A DNA stretch of 64,000 nt, taken from NCBI GenBank assembly GCA_003693705.1, contig RBZT01000215.1, positions 83,552-147,551 on the forward strand. The letters run 5' to 3'. Shown piece after piece: positions 22,125 to 34,350 of this stretch (positions within the stretch are counted from its first letter, which is position 1; each line of letters starts with the position of its first letter). The stretch is from Polymyxa betae. Lineage: Eukaryota > Endomyxa > Phytomyxea > Plasmodiophorida > Plasmodiophoridae. A program made the position numbers and the translations under genes. The notes under the pieces were generated by a model. It saw only the letters and a program-made list of their open reading frames with translations, was not told the DNA's origin and searched no databases.

Positions 22125-23555
22125 TTACATTGAATCGTTATGATCTGCACAGAGTGAATTCATTCTCCGAATCCTTGACTTCTTCTTCAATCCTTTCAAC
22201 ATTGTCTGACGGGTTGATTGTCCACCAACATTCGGATACAATCCACAGAGAGACTGCGTTCGAAATTGTAGCTTTTGGGTCGGTTTAACAGAAGGTGGAA
22301 AATCCTTTGCTATCAATGGACGATTATCCTTATTGGAAGGCTTGTTAGGTCTTTCATTGCCAAGGACTTGAAATTGCTGGCCGTATATCTTGCATTCTTC
22401 TTCGCCTGAGAACTCCAACTCAATACTATCACTGTCACTTCGCTCATTGGAACTGGACGTTACTGGCCTTTGTAGAGAATTCTCCTTTGTGTTTGACGTA
22501 TCGGATACCAATCGTAAGTGGAGCGAACGCTGGGAGATATTTCTCAAGAGGTTGTCCAGAAAATTAGGATTCGGTTTCGGAGCATATTTCTGCCGGCGCC
22601 CAGCCGAGCAGTGTTTCTTCAAAATCACTTTGTCGAGATTGGAATCATCACTATCAGAACCGCTGGCATCAGGTTCTACCGTCTTGGGGACAGGCTTTCG
22701 CTTTTTCTTCGGTTCGTGCTTTCTAGGCTTCGAAATCCCTTCGTCCAGTGATTGCCACGAAGCGCTCTCTTTCCAGTCCCCCCCTTTGGCATCCTCGTCA
22801 CTGCTATCAGATATCGCCGGTCGCTTACTTTTAGCAGCCATTCCATTGTCTAATTGATGATCCTCACATTGCATCTTATCGTCACTATCGCTTTCATCAG
22901 AAAATACAAAGCGTTTGCGCTGAGAATCCAGCCTCTGCGACGCTAGTCCCTTAGGCTTGCCTCGATTGCTTTTTCTGTCATCCTGGTCATTCTCAGAGAC
23001 CAAAGGGCGTTTCTTAGCAAATTTCCTCCTCACAGATGGACGTTTCGATTTTGCCTCACAATCATTGTTGGAAGTGTTGTTCTCATCATTATCGCTTTCA
23101 GAAATTACAGGGCGCTTCTTTTTCAGCTTTGATTTCAAAACAGGTGCAGTGTTTATAGCCGGATCATCATCATTGTTCAATATATGATCGATATCCTGGT
23201 TTGATGAAATATCGCTTGTTTCTTTCTTATTAGTCGAATCTGGGGCTTCTGTTGAAGTCGCGACAGGGACATCTTCGTCGTCTTCCTCAGACAAAACGTC
23301 AAGCCTTCCTTTATGACGTTCGGGTTGGTTTTCCACATCCTCGTCATCGTCAGAATCATCCAATCGGCGACTCCTTTTCTTTGAAGCAAACGGTAAAGGA
23401 TCCGGCAAGGATTCGGAAGCAGCAAACGGGTCGTCGAGCTCGTCCTGAGCAGCAGCGGCCTCGGCAGGGGCCTCGTTTCGTAGTTCGCCAGGCCTTAAAT
23501 CTAGAATCTCCCGGATCAAATCGTCGTCGGACGACTCCCTATCACTGCCCGACAT
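22125..23555 (-). CDS. Acidic/basic repeat nuclear protein, unknown
   Basis: Single-exon frame, about 476 residues from ATG 23555 (MSGSDRESSDDDLIREILDL). I do not recognise an orthologue. The protein alternates acidic casein-kinase-2-like clusters (SDSDD, SDSSDED, SESDNDEN) with basic K-R-P or K-K-R patches; at least five units follow the pattern (K/R)KRP-x-(I/V)S-(D/E)-(S/N) (see findings). The C-terminus is less repetitive and conserved-looking: FRTQSLCGLYPNVGGQSTRQ, then a basic stretch KGLKKKSRIRR. Composition fits a disordered nuclear or chromatin/replication protein such as claspin- or HIRIP3-like proteins, but no domain proves it. It is divergently oriented from SF3B2, about 400 bp apart. 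Confidence 0.6.
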   Translation of the reverse strand: MSGSDRESSDDDLIREILDLRPGELRNEAPAEAAAAQDELDDPFAASESLPDPLPFASKKRSRRLDDSDDDEDVENQPERHKGRLDVLSEEDDEDVPVATSTEAPDSTNKKETSDISSNQDIDHILNNDDDPAINTAPVLKSKLKKKRPVISESDNDENNTSNNDCEAKSKRPSVRRKFAKKRPLVSENDQDDRKSNRGKPKGLASQRLDSQRKRFVFSDESDSDDKMQCEDHQLDNGMAAKSKRPAISDSSDEDAKGGDWKESASWQSLDEGISKPRKHEPKKKRKPVPKTVEPDASGSDSDDSNLDKVILKKHCSAGRRQKYAPKPNPNFLDNLLRNISQRSLHLRLVSDTSNTKENSLQRPVTSSSNERSDSDSIELEFSGEEECKIYGQQFQVLGNERPNKPSNKDNRPLIAKDFPPSVKPTQKLQFRTQSLCGLYPNVGGQSTRQTMLKGLKKKSRIRRMNSLCADHNDSM

Positions 23556-23953
23556 GGTGTAAAGACGACAGCGACAATGACGACGCAACTTTCAGCGACT
23601 GATGTTGGGGTCTTGATGGGGCAATGGGGTTCCTTCATACCGTCTCACCAATCTTCGTAGTATGGCAGATGCTCATAATTTGCATTAGCATCATTGGAAC
23701 AGGAAACTCACCTGCACGATCTTGACCAATTACTTTGTTCAGACAAGCTATCTAAGATAAGATCATCTATCAATGTTGAATGCTAAAGCAAGAAACAGGC
23801 CATATTATGATTGGTTGGTCAGCGCTTGAATGTAAGAATTAGTGACCATCAATCTTCGTGCTGCTCTGGAAAGATTGTTGGAGATTTAAGTAGTAGTACG
23901 GAGTCCGGGGCCTCCCTAGGGCCCTTCAGAGCTCTATACATCTCTCTTTTGTC
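23556..23953. other. Divergent promoter region
   Basis: About 400 bp between the acidic repeat protein (minus) and SF3B2 (plus). No frame, repeat or RNA gene is evident. Confidence 0.4.
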
Positions 23954-26121
23954 ATGGTGTCGCCCAGCGTCACCAATGCCAATGCCGACATAAACGGCAA
24001 AGGGATCGCCAAGTCGAAGCGCGCCCAGCGCCGTCAACGTCAAAAACATAATCGACAAGAGCTTCGGTCGCAGCAGAATGGAAATGGCTTCGTACCCGAG
24101 ACGCCATCAGAATCGGACGCCACTATGGTATCATTGTCTTGCTTTGTGCTTGGATTGTCATCCTGAGGATGTCGGTATAGACTGAGATTGATTCTGAGAT
24201 CGAGGTCGAAGTCGAATACGTCCCCGAGTCTATCGATTCGACGGAGCCGTTGGCCGATTTTTTCAGCGATGTCTTCGAGAGATTCTCATCCAGAGGCGTG
24301 CGAAGGGAAGACCCCGAGGTCACCATTGTGCCAGCAAAATCTGAACAAAACAGGGAGAATGAAGACGAATTTTCTGATGATGACGAGGTATGAGCAATTG
24401 CTAGCTAACACTGAATCATTTGACCCCCTGCGAGTGCCTTTTCGAATTACGTTTTTTGATTTTATGCTGAAGTTGTGGGGTTAATTTGCAAATTTTGCAA
24501 TTATGACACTGCTACTTTCCCCACTGCAATACTCTTTAATGATTGAAGTTCGCATTTGCATTCAGTCTGCTGCAGTGATTCTGTATTGTCATACTAACTA
24601 TGGAAATGATAGCCCGAAACTCCACTCAGCCGCAGACAACTTCGGAAATTAAATCGGATGGATGTCGCCGAATTGAAACAGGTGGCCCAATTCCCTGAAG
24701 TCGTCGATGTCCACGATGTTTGCACCAGCGATCCGGTCCTTCTTGTCCAGCTGAAATCGCTGCGAAACTCGGTCCCTGTTCCAGGCCACTGGTCTCAGAA
24801 GCGGAAATACCTTCAGGGTAAGCGCGGCCAGGAGAAGAGCTTGTTCAAACTGCCGGACTACATCGAGGCGACCGGTATCGCCGCTATTCGTCTAGCGCAT
24901 CACGAGCAGGACGCCGAAAAGAAAGCGAAAACCAAACAGAGGGAGCGAATGCAGCCTAAAATGAACCGGCTGGATATCGATTATCAGGTCCTGCATGACG
25001 CCTTCTTCCGCAGCCAGCCGAAAATGAAACCCGCGATTCACGGCGATATTTACTTTGAAGGCAAAGAATTCCAAGTCAATGTAATGCTGGTCCATGATCC
25101 ACCGTTTGATTATTCAGCTGATGCTGCGGTGTAGGTCAAAACAGCACGTCCCGGTATTCTATCGCAGGCGCTGAAGGACGCTCTGGGCATGCGTGAGGGA
25201 TACCCACCGCCTTGGTTAATCAACATGCAGCGATACGGGCCGCCACCATCATACAGGAACCTCAAGATTCCTGGTCTCAATGCTCCTTTACCACCGAATG
25301 CTTCATATGGTTATGGTGAAGGTCAATGGGGTAAACCGCCTGTTGATCATCTTGGTAAGCAGCACTTTTTTCTCAGAAAATTTCGATTGCTTTTTAGTTT
25401 TTTTTTTCAAACGCAATTTTGTTTTTTAATGCATTCCAAAGGGCAACCGCTGTATGGTGATCCATTCGGATTATCGGTGGAGCCAGAATTGCCTCCGGAA
25501 CCGATTTCGAACTTGGAACCATGGGGAAACCTGATCGTCGAGGAAGAAGTGGAAGAGGAAGAAGAACCTGATGAAGTCGATATGGAACAGGAAGAGGACA
25601 TGACCGGAATTGAATCAGTGGCTTCATTCGCCTCGGGAATGGTGACGCCCGACGCCATTGATTTGCGAAAGGGCATCACCAGCGTTGAGACTCCTGAGAT
25701 CGACCTACGCAAACCGCAACCTGATAAGCAGCTCTTTCAAGTACATTTCAACCTCTCGTACAATTTCAGTTTTTCTTAATTGACTTGACAGGTTCTGGAG
25801 CAGAAAGACGTTACGGTTGGGGATGCGTTGTACGGCTCCTCGCATACATATAAGATCCCGACGGCAACCAGCCAAAGCGCAGCTGTTGCTAGTCAGCTAT
25901 CTGATGGTCATGTTGATCTTGCTCTGGCTCCAGAAGAGCTCGCCAATATGGACGAAGCTGCGTTGTCCAGGCGCTACCAGGAGCAGCTGGAGGCCGTCAA
26001 GGCTTTGCGTGCGTCAAGCAGCGAAAGTGTTAGCGAGGTGTTGCTTGAGGAAACTCGCAAGCGGAAGCGCAAGGAAGAGGCCAAGGCCAAGGGCAAAAAG
26101 TTCAAAGATTTCAAATTCTAA
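23954..26121 (+). CDS. SF3B2: Splicing factor SF3B subunit 2 (SAP145/Cus1)
   Basis: Core subunit of the U2 snRNP SF3b complex, which holds the branch site and binds SF3B4. Exons 23954-24127, 24181-24387, 24613-25080, 25135-25354, 25442-25740 and 25792-26121, all in phase, give 565 residues (human 895; the N-terminal region is short). Conserved blocks: VEVEYVPES, LRKLNRMDVAELKQVAQFPEVVDVHD, SVPVPGHWSQKRKYLQGKRG, IDYQVLHDAFF, IHGDIYFEGKEF, REGYPPPWLINMQRYGPPPSYRNLKIPGLN, WGKPPVD, PLYGDPFG, acidic linker, VALAPEEL-like LALAPEEL, and the terminal KFKDFKF. Intron 2 (225 nt) is long for this locus and carries a perfect TACTAAC branch site. Confidence 0.95.
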
Positions 26122-26496
26122 TCGCCAGTGCTTTTCTATTAAGAATATATTTCCCAAACTATGTCAGGAAATCTGGTTTTACAATTACTATAGCAGCAGA
26201 TGCGTTTGGCACATTTCGCAAAGTGCTCATCAGGGATCTTGGGAAAAAACGTTCGACTTTTCCTCTTTGAAAGTTGGCTGCGACATCAATCTCATAATGA
26301 AGAATATTTCCTAATCCGTTTCCATTACTGTATTGGCAATAGACGCGTTTAACGTTTTGTTGCAGAAATGTGAATCATGTTGGTGGAAATGGGGCACGGC
26401 AGTTCACAGCGGTAATTATACTGGCCCTCTGCGGGGACCGTGCTCAGGTCCTGGCTGCTTTGCTGCTAGTCACAAGATCGGGTGGCGGCCCCGGTC

Positions 26497-28163
26497 ATGA
26501 AGAAATTTTTCCAGCGACGCCCGACGTTCTCGTCGTCGTCGGCGCCGCCGTCGCCGGCCCCAGCAGCCGCCGCCCCCGCTGACGTCAATGCGGCCGTTGG
26601 GACGGTGCCGGCCACCCCGACCAAACCCATCCAGGACGACGAATTGACACTGTTCAAAGCGCGCGTGTCTGGATTCGCTTCAGGTGATTGACTGGACGCC
26701 ACCCGTACTGGCCCACCCGTGGGCACCTGGAGTGACGAACTCATTGAATGGCAGCGCAGACCGACAGATCTGGATTCGATTGACGCCGAAGCGACTCTAT
26801 CAATCGGACGGGGTCGTGTACGACCTACTACAGCTGCATACGATCTCCGACGATCCGGTCCAAGGCCAAGCTGTGATTGTGCATTGGTTTCGGTCTAGGT
26901 CCAATACCAAACTGATCGGGAATAAGGTGGGTTTCCACTCCCGGTACTAGCTAGGGTTCTAGGTTTGGGACAGGTGAAAGGCGAAATGCTGAAATCGGTG
27001 ACGGAGGCTCGTGACATGATCGTTATCCAGCGATATGTATTCGAATCTGAAGCCGATCATCAGACGATGGTGTTGCTGTTGGATGATCTGACCAGGACCC
27101 GATGGCAGGCGTTATGTGAGCATCGGGTGATCACAGCCCCGGAGCTCTATCAAGCTCACACTGCCGTCATTAAAGTCAATCGCAAAGGACACTGCCAGGA
27201 GCGTATGCTGGTTCTGTCTAACCTCTGGCTCTATAACATCCAATATCATACTGACCCAATCGCTATCAAACAGTGTAAGGTTAGTGAAGTTCATTTTATG
27301 TAGCACTTGCGTGCAATTTATGTATGCGCACTTTTGCAATTAATTTGTTTGCGTACGCAGTTTTACAAATTCACTGTGGCCGTTTCAAAAATTGCGAACG
27401 AGTTTTGGAACTGGGCGTTTTGCTGACGCCGTTTAAGTGGGCGATCCCGCTTCAGGCCATTACTGAACTGCAGCTGGATATCCTGCAGCAAACGCTATCC
27501 ATGACATTAGTGATCGATGAGGTAACCATGACGAAATTGATGGACCAGTACCACCGCATGTCGCGCGCGGATCTGCCCAAATCCCTGCATCAGTTCTGTT
27601 TCTATTCGGTCGCGAGCCAGCAGGCTTTCGTCACGCAGCTTCGTCTTTTACGTCGAGATCAGATCGTCATAAAATGCTCGCAGCCTTATCTTGATGAGGT
27701 TGGTCTGCTTGTAGTTCATGTTTGTTGGTTGTTAAATGGCGTGATTCAGATGGAGCATCTGGGGAGGTTTCGGGCCACGATCCAGCACGGCTATTTGGTG
27801 AAACATCGCAAGCATAATACTACGATGCCACATCGACGATATGTACGTCTGACAGATTCCGGCATGATCGCATGGTCTCAGGAGCCGAATTCGGCCAAGG
27901 TGCTGTCGGGTAAGGCGCTCTCAATCCGGCGCTGCTTCAACCTGATTATGCTCGCAGGTGAGATTCGGTCTTCGCCGGGAAATAAATTCGATGAGAAGAT
28001 GTTGTCGTTCACGATCGTGACAACTTCCAAGACATTGCATTTTGTTGCCGAATCGCTGGATGATTTCCGCGCTTGGAAGCAGGCCTTGGAGACGGTCATG
28101 CAACGACATCAAAATCGAGTTCATGTACAGCTTTCATCTTCAAACAAAGTACAATTTCTGTAG
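26497..28163 (+). CDS. PH-domain protein (possible tandem PH), unknown subfamily
   Basis: Predicted phosphoinositide-binding protein. Exons 2-5 are 26684-26926, 26974-27279, 27438-27698 and 27750-28163 (408 codons, in phase). Exon 1 starts at ATG 26497 (MKKFFQRRPTF, then an Ala/Pro-rich linker); its donor is uncertain because several GT sites before 26684 would fit. The splice at 27279/27438 joins IKQCK to WAIPLQAITEL, the normal strand-6 pattern of a PH-like fold. The last 130 residues are a clear PH domain: GYLVKHRKHN...RRYVRLTDSGMIAW...TLHFVAESLDDFRAWKQAL with the invariant C-terminal Trp. A further PH-like or hSac2-like fold probably occupies residues 100-250. No catalytic motif is seen. 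Confidence 0.65.
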
Positions 28164-28335
28164 AGAATTCGGCTCATCGTTATCTATCTATCTGAACATG
28201 TAAATGAAGCTCTTTGAAGTTCTAGAAATCCTGTAATATTAATAAACTATCGGGAAATACTCCAACAGCTTTAAGATTCTGATTGAAGAGATCTCATGCC
28301 CAAATCGATATTTATTCGAAATCCTATCATGACTA

Positions 28336-29253
28336 TCAGAGGAAGAACCTCCTTCGGCTGGTGTCCATCTCAGGACGATGTTTCCATTCATATTCACCGC
28401 CGGTTGTATCAAACGTCCCATGCTGTAAGCTCTTCAGCTTCAATGTGAATCTTGGTCCGAGCTCCTGCAGATCCACACATCGTCCTTGATCATCAAACAT
28501 ATAACGATGTTGTCTGAAGAACACGAAGTCGCGCTGGTTGTGGAATGTCACGACACATCGGCCTCGGAATTCGGGTCGTGGATCGAATAAGGCGGCGAGC
28601 ATCCGTCCCATGCGGTTGCCAAGACGAGTAGTGAAATTGTTGAGAATCAGCTCTGGTTGATGATTTGTCATAACACCATGACCAGATATATCAGCATTCA
28701 GCTGAACATTTGTGAGCTTAAAATGAGCAGTTGGTCCACCTGGAAGATGGATGAGCAGAAGGCCATTGAGATCTTTACGATCTTCGTTAAGAATGATGAG
28801 ATCGGTGAAGCCTTTCTCGATGGCCTGCTCCACGATCGTCTTCACTTCAAACCCGCGACGTTTGTAGAAAGACGAATTCGGAATAACCTGCAGAAGGTCG
28901 CCGATGAACGAGAACGATCGCGAGGTCGGTTTACGACACGTGGTTATGGCGATCTTTGGAGGCGCCTGTTTGGCGAAATACGCCGAGAACTCGTCGATGG
29001 CGTTCTCAGCCTCAATCTCTTCATCGCCGACCTCTACGATCGTATCGTCAGCTTCGCGTGTGTTGTCCTGCGTCCGCTGGGCCGGTACGTCCAGGACGAC
29101 ATCGGGGTTGTCGCGTCGCTGTTTCTGGCGCTGTTTGCGGGCCTGGTTGGACTCTTTGGCCTTTCGGGCTTTCAGTTGCTGGAACACAGCTTGACGTTTG
29201 ATCTTGTTACTGATCTGGTTGACGCCCTCCGCTGATATCGACGGCCCCTTCAT
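28336..29253 (-). CDS. RPF1: Ribosome production factor 1 (Brix domain)
   Basis: Nucleolar assembly factor for the 60S subunit that binds pre-27S rRNA regions. Intronless, 305 residues, start ATG 29253. N-terminal basic region begins with ISNKIKRQAVFQQLKARKAK, matching RPF1. The Brix domain has PKIAITTCRKPTSRS, VIPNSSFYKRRGFEVKTIV, FTDLIILNEDRKDLNGLLLIHLPGGPTAHFKL, PELILNNFTTRLGNRMGRMLAALF, VTFHNQRDFVFFRQHRYMF and ELGPRFTLKLKSLQHGTFD. The end GEYEWKHRPEMDTSRRRFFL is diagnostic for RPF1 as opposed to RPF2, IMP4 or BRX1. Length matches the yeast protein. Confidence 0.95.
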   Translation of the reverse strand: MKGPSISAEGVNQISNKIKRQAVFQQLKARKAKESNQARKQRQKQRRDNPDVVLDVPAQRTQDNTREADDTIVEVGDEEIEAENAIDEFSAYFAKQAPPKIAITTCRKPTSRSFSFIGDLLQVIPNSSFYKRRGFEVKTIVEQAIEKGFTDLIILNEDRKDLNGLLLIHLPGGPTAHFKLTNVQLNADISGHGVMTNHQPELILNNFTTRLGNRMGRMLAALFDPRPEFRGRCVVTFHNQRDFVFFRQHRYMFDDQGRCVDLQELGPRFTLKLKSLQHGTFDTTGGEYEWKHRPEMDTSRRRFFL

Positions 29254-29552
29254 GGTCGGGCGCTGAATTTCTTGGCAGGATTTCGCTTTCCAGGCGCCTT
29301 CGTCGTCAGTTGTGGGTCGCAGTCCGCACGGAGTCCAGAATTTCGCGTTGTTTTTTTAATTACTTGCAGGGCTGTGATAAACTGCGTCTGTTGCGCTGTT
29401 TTTTGGAAAGTTTCAAATTCAACGAACTGCGCCTGAGTTTAAGTGGGTTTCTTCTTGTGTTTTCGGTCCCTATGTCATGAAAAGTAACCTCCATGGCTGG
29501 ATGGGATTTAACATTATTTCTTGATGATTGATGGCCTTAATAACTCTTTATA

Positions 29553-30150
29553 ATGTATAACGAAGGCCGGACGAAGCCAGTTAGAGACAACTTTGAATGG
29601 CGCCATCGAATCATTCGACAGCAGCGATCGAACCCGGTTTGCTGCGTTCAGCAATATGATGGTGCCCGTCCCGATTATCCAGCCCAGTCGATCGATTTCT
29701 TCATCAATGAGTTCAATCTAGGCCCAGATCGCGCATTGCTCGACCTTGCAGCTGGCACTGGCAAATAAGATTCAAGACTCGTGGCGAATACCAGAGACCG
29801 CTGATGTCGATGGCTTCCGGGTCGGATGATGTCGTCGCCTGTACCTAATCATGGCTCTGATTTGATGCCCGACCAGCCCTGAGCGAAATTCATCGCCTAT
29901 TGCCACCCCAGGGTGCTCTGGTTTGAATCGGCGCCCTTGAACATCATCTCAGCAGATGGAAGCCGATAAACCCAGCCACACCCGAACCCGGCCCGTATTT
30001 TCGAAACTGGTCGAAGAGCATGGCTGTTATGGACCATTAAGGCAGGTCCTGTTCCGATACGAACATAAGCTGACGCCTATCTGTTTTAGGATCGGATCTT
30101 ATCGCAGAGCTATGTTGGCGAGATGATCGATGCTGATTGAAGTTGACATC
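29553..30150 (+). pseudogene. Decayed class I SAM-dependent methyltransferase
   Basis: Fragments of one methyltransferase lie in order but in broken frames. 29553-29768 encodes QQYDGARPDYPAQSIDFF and motif I as LLDLAAGTGK, then a stop. About 29870-29930 reads ALSEIHRLLPPQGALV followed by a stop; this is the motif III/post-III strand of the family (ALxEIHRVLKPGG). About 30030-30150 reads VLFRYEHKLTPI and then, after a shift, DRILSQSY, the C-terminal signature. Everything between motif I and EIHRLL, about 60-80 residues in the family, is missing or unreadable, and no set of GT-AG introns restores one frame. I therefore call it a pseudogene, not a spliced gene. Confidence 0.65.
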
Positions 30151-30639
30151 CTCATCTTACAGGATAATCCAGTTTTATTTTGTCCCATATTACCGAACTT
30201 TCACATTGCTATAAACCATGAAATCCAGCGATGTCATATGCTGTTGACTTCGTTTCCCAGTCATTAGCAGTTTTTAAAGAAGATTCTCTATCTTTTGAAT
30301 AGAACTTTTCAATTATTACCGCTGAAGAAATAAAACAGTTGTACTTCCTTAATTTTGGTGATAAACAATGCTCCAGTTTTGAAATAATCTGCATTGAATA
30401 TTGCATACGGCGTTTATTGGTTAAAACCTTTCAGCATTCATACAGAATGTGAAAAGCTGTCGGGGAACAAATCATAACCAATTGTGTGGTTGTATATTGG
30501 TACTATTCACTACGAGAATAGCATTTTTTGTAAAAGGAACAAGTTCAATATAACGGTAGATAAACCAACCCTGCAGCAGAGAAATGTTTCGGTGTTATCT
30601 CGGAGTCTTACCCAATAGGGTTCCCACTAAGCATTGACA
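30151..30639. other. AT-rich intergenic region
   Basis: About 490 bp, AT-rich. A 65-residue minus-strand frame (30209-30406) shows no motif and its composition is like the surrounding DNA. I see no gene here. Confidence 0.4.
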
Positions 30640-30932
30640 ATGTTTCGAGGCCCATTGTTCCGTCTACGACCGTCAACGGCTTCGCGGCGTTCCTTCTCTG
30701 TCGATCTGCAATCAGAAGCGGATCGCGAAGCCGTGAAACGGTATATTGATGTATCTGCTCGTCGATTGGGCGTCGCGTTTTCAGTGATGGGGGCTGTCGC
30801 CGTAAGCATTATTGCCGATTTTGAGTATATAATTTAAATTCGTTGTAGTATTTTATGATGGTTCGATACAACGATGGTGATGTACAACCGAGCAAGGAAG
30901 CCAGTCAGCAAGTCGCAAATAAGCAGCCGTGA
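30640..30932 (+). CDS. Small mitochondrial single-pass membrane protein
   Basis: Exons 30640-30801 and 30849-30932, joined in phase by a 47-nt intron, give 81 residues. The N-terminus (MFRGPLFRLRPSTASRRSF) is rich in Arg and Ser without acids, as in mitochondrial presequences. A helix (EADREAVKRYIDVSARRLG) leads into one transmembrane segment, AFSVMGAVAYFMMV, which is completed across the splice. A polar tail with a Gln/Lys end follows. The layout fits a small inner-membrane subunit or assembly factor; I cannot name it. Confidence 0.5.
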
Positions 30933-31296
30933 ATTTAAAGGTCTGAGAAAGCTTCACAATACAGTAGGGCTAATAAACTAGCCGAAAGCTTGGAACCAAA
31001 CGAGAATATTCCACAGCGCGATGAGTGTCATTGCATCCACACGTTGCGATTCAATTCCCATAATTCTTATCTGAAATAATGCAACACCAGTACATAGCGA
31101 CGCAATTGATCATTTATACGACAATCTTGGCAACAAGGTATTCTAGCGATTGCAGACGAGTGAAAGTAACTACACTAGAGAAGGCGAGAGGTTTTAAAAA
31201 TAGAGCACACAACCTTGCATTTATTAGATAACCAGACCGAGAAACAGAAACAATGTTGGACTGGCCCAGGGATTGGACAATAAGTAGAGATTGAGT
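30933..31296. other. Intergenic region, 3' side of beta-tubulin
   Basis: About 365 bp between two convergent genes, holding their 3' untranslated regions. No other feature is seen. Confidence 0.4.
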
Positions 31297-32736
<1,440 letters not shown>

Positions 32737-34350
32737 GATGGTGGAGCTGGCGACCGACTAGGTTTATCACTCTCACCAACAACGACAACAACAAGACGCC
32801 CGATAGAATAGTGCGGATCCAATAACACAATGGAGTGACGGGCAGCAGTCAGGATCGATCGAATGCGCGAGCACCAACTCTGTACACTCGAGCTACGATC
32901 CAGTGTACCCGGGGTGCGACCTCGGACAGGGTCGGATTCCCGCCTACGTCCGGGTTTTCCAGTGATCTACAAACGCTGGCAGGCGGACAACCCTTAATTT
33001 GCAGGCCGCGCCCCCCGGCGCCCTTCGCAATTTTGGCGCGAATCTCATCTGCGGCCGGATTAAACGCCCGCCATTTTGATGGCTTATATCGTCGATTTCG
33101 ATCAAGACTGACAGGAGATTATTGATATCTTCGTCCCAGTTAGCATCGAACATTTCCGTCATGATCGGGATATGTTTCTATCGCCTTTGTTCAAATCTCC
33201 GAAAAAAGTAAACATTCTGAAACATCTTGCAATGTCTAATTGCGATCTTTGTATGCTAAAATCGAGTCTGGGCAAATGTTGCTCATCCTCTACGAGGATG
33301 GATTTGATGGCGATTTCTACAGTTTATGAATACACTGGCATGATACTGCTTTATACGACTACTTTCACATTCTTAACTCTGAGATCAAATAGTATCCTAA
33401 CGACATCGCTCACAATACATCAATATAATATTAATCATTGATAAAACAAGATACTTCCATTAAGCACTTCCACATCAGCATAATTCCTAACCTTACTGCC
33501 TAATCGGCATATTAAAGTATAGTGAGAGACCGAAGGCGTGAGCAGCCGCGACGAAAGATGGCGTCTGGTAGGGCCAGGACTTCCAGCGATGTATGAGTAC
33601 GGCGGCAGATTCAAAATACTACTCGTCTCGGTCGCGATCGTCGACATAGTCTGGATCGGGACGGTCAGCGTACGTCGTTGATGGTAGCTGTAATAAAATG
33701 CTGAATAGGGCTCAGATTTTATATAGATTTATACCATGAATCTGACTATAGTCTCTTAAGTTAGCATGTATTAGGGGCAAACAATAAAGTCGGATTCCAA
33801 CGGTCGCTTTTTAACACTTTTGCCTCCTAATATTTGGGTGTAACAAACAAAGCCTAAAAAAGTAGGATAACATTTCCAATTATAGCTATACAGCAAATAT
33901 ATTCTAAGCACAATCGATTGTGTTGCAATATGGTCGATGCTCAGAGACATGAGTTCTGGCGGACTAGTGAAGGCCTTGGAAATCTTCGTCTAGAACAATT
34001 TACGTAGGAATGGAAATCAACAGTCACAAGTCGTTTCTCTGAAGCGGTAACCAATCTGAATTCGAAGAATACTTATCCCGGGTCTTTTTGTAATTGCTAC
34101 CTACCCATAACATGTCAGGTAGCCGTCCCGTTGAATTTAATTTTTGTCAAACAATGCATTTGCAAAAAATTAAGAAAATCGTGAACTGATAGTAAAGATC
34201 AAGATGCGAAATCGGTCAACGAATGTCGCGCATTTCTCGTTGACCGCTAACCCAAGTTGCAATTGACATTCCAGAATCATCAGCAAAATAGTCTGTATAT
34301 ATTGCCTGGTGTGAAGGATGTTGGGTTCCCGGCCTTTATCCATTTTAAAG
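32737..34350. other. Long intergenic region with weak coding hints
   Basis: 1.6 kb with no gene I can prove. Hints: minus strand 33162-32944 starts MTEMFDANWDEDINNLL, and a second frame there reads WRAFNPAADEIRAKIAKG, so a small spliced gene is possible. Minus strand about 33694-33630 ends in DYVDDRDRDE plus stop after a good acceptor, like a last exon. Plus strand near 33930 reads MVDAQRHEFWRTSEGLGNL before a donor-like site. None gives a complete phase-consistent model. About 33700-34340 is AT-rich. Confidence 0.3.

Noticed and set aside
22390-22857. Plus-strand frame inside the acidic repeat protein gene
   Set aside because: Ser/Leu/Phe-rich mirror image of Asp/Lys codons on the other strand.
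28657-29235. 192-residue plus-strand frame opposite RPF1
   Set aside because: Antisense shadow of a conserved Brix gene.
29553-30150. Intact spliced methyltransferase
   Set aside because: Core residues between motif I and the later strand are missing and GT-AG choices do not restore a frame.
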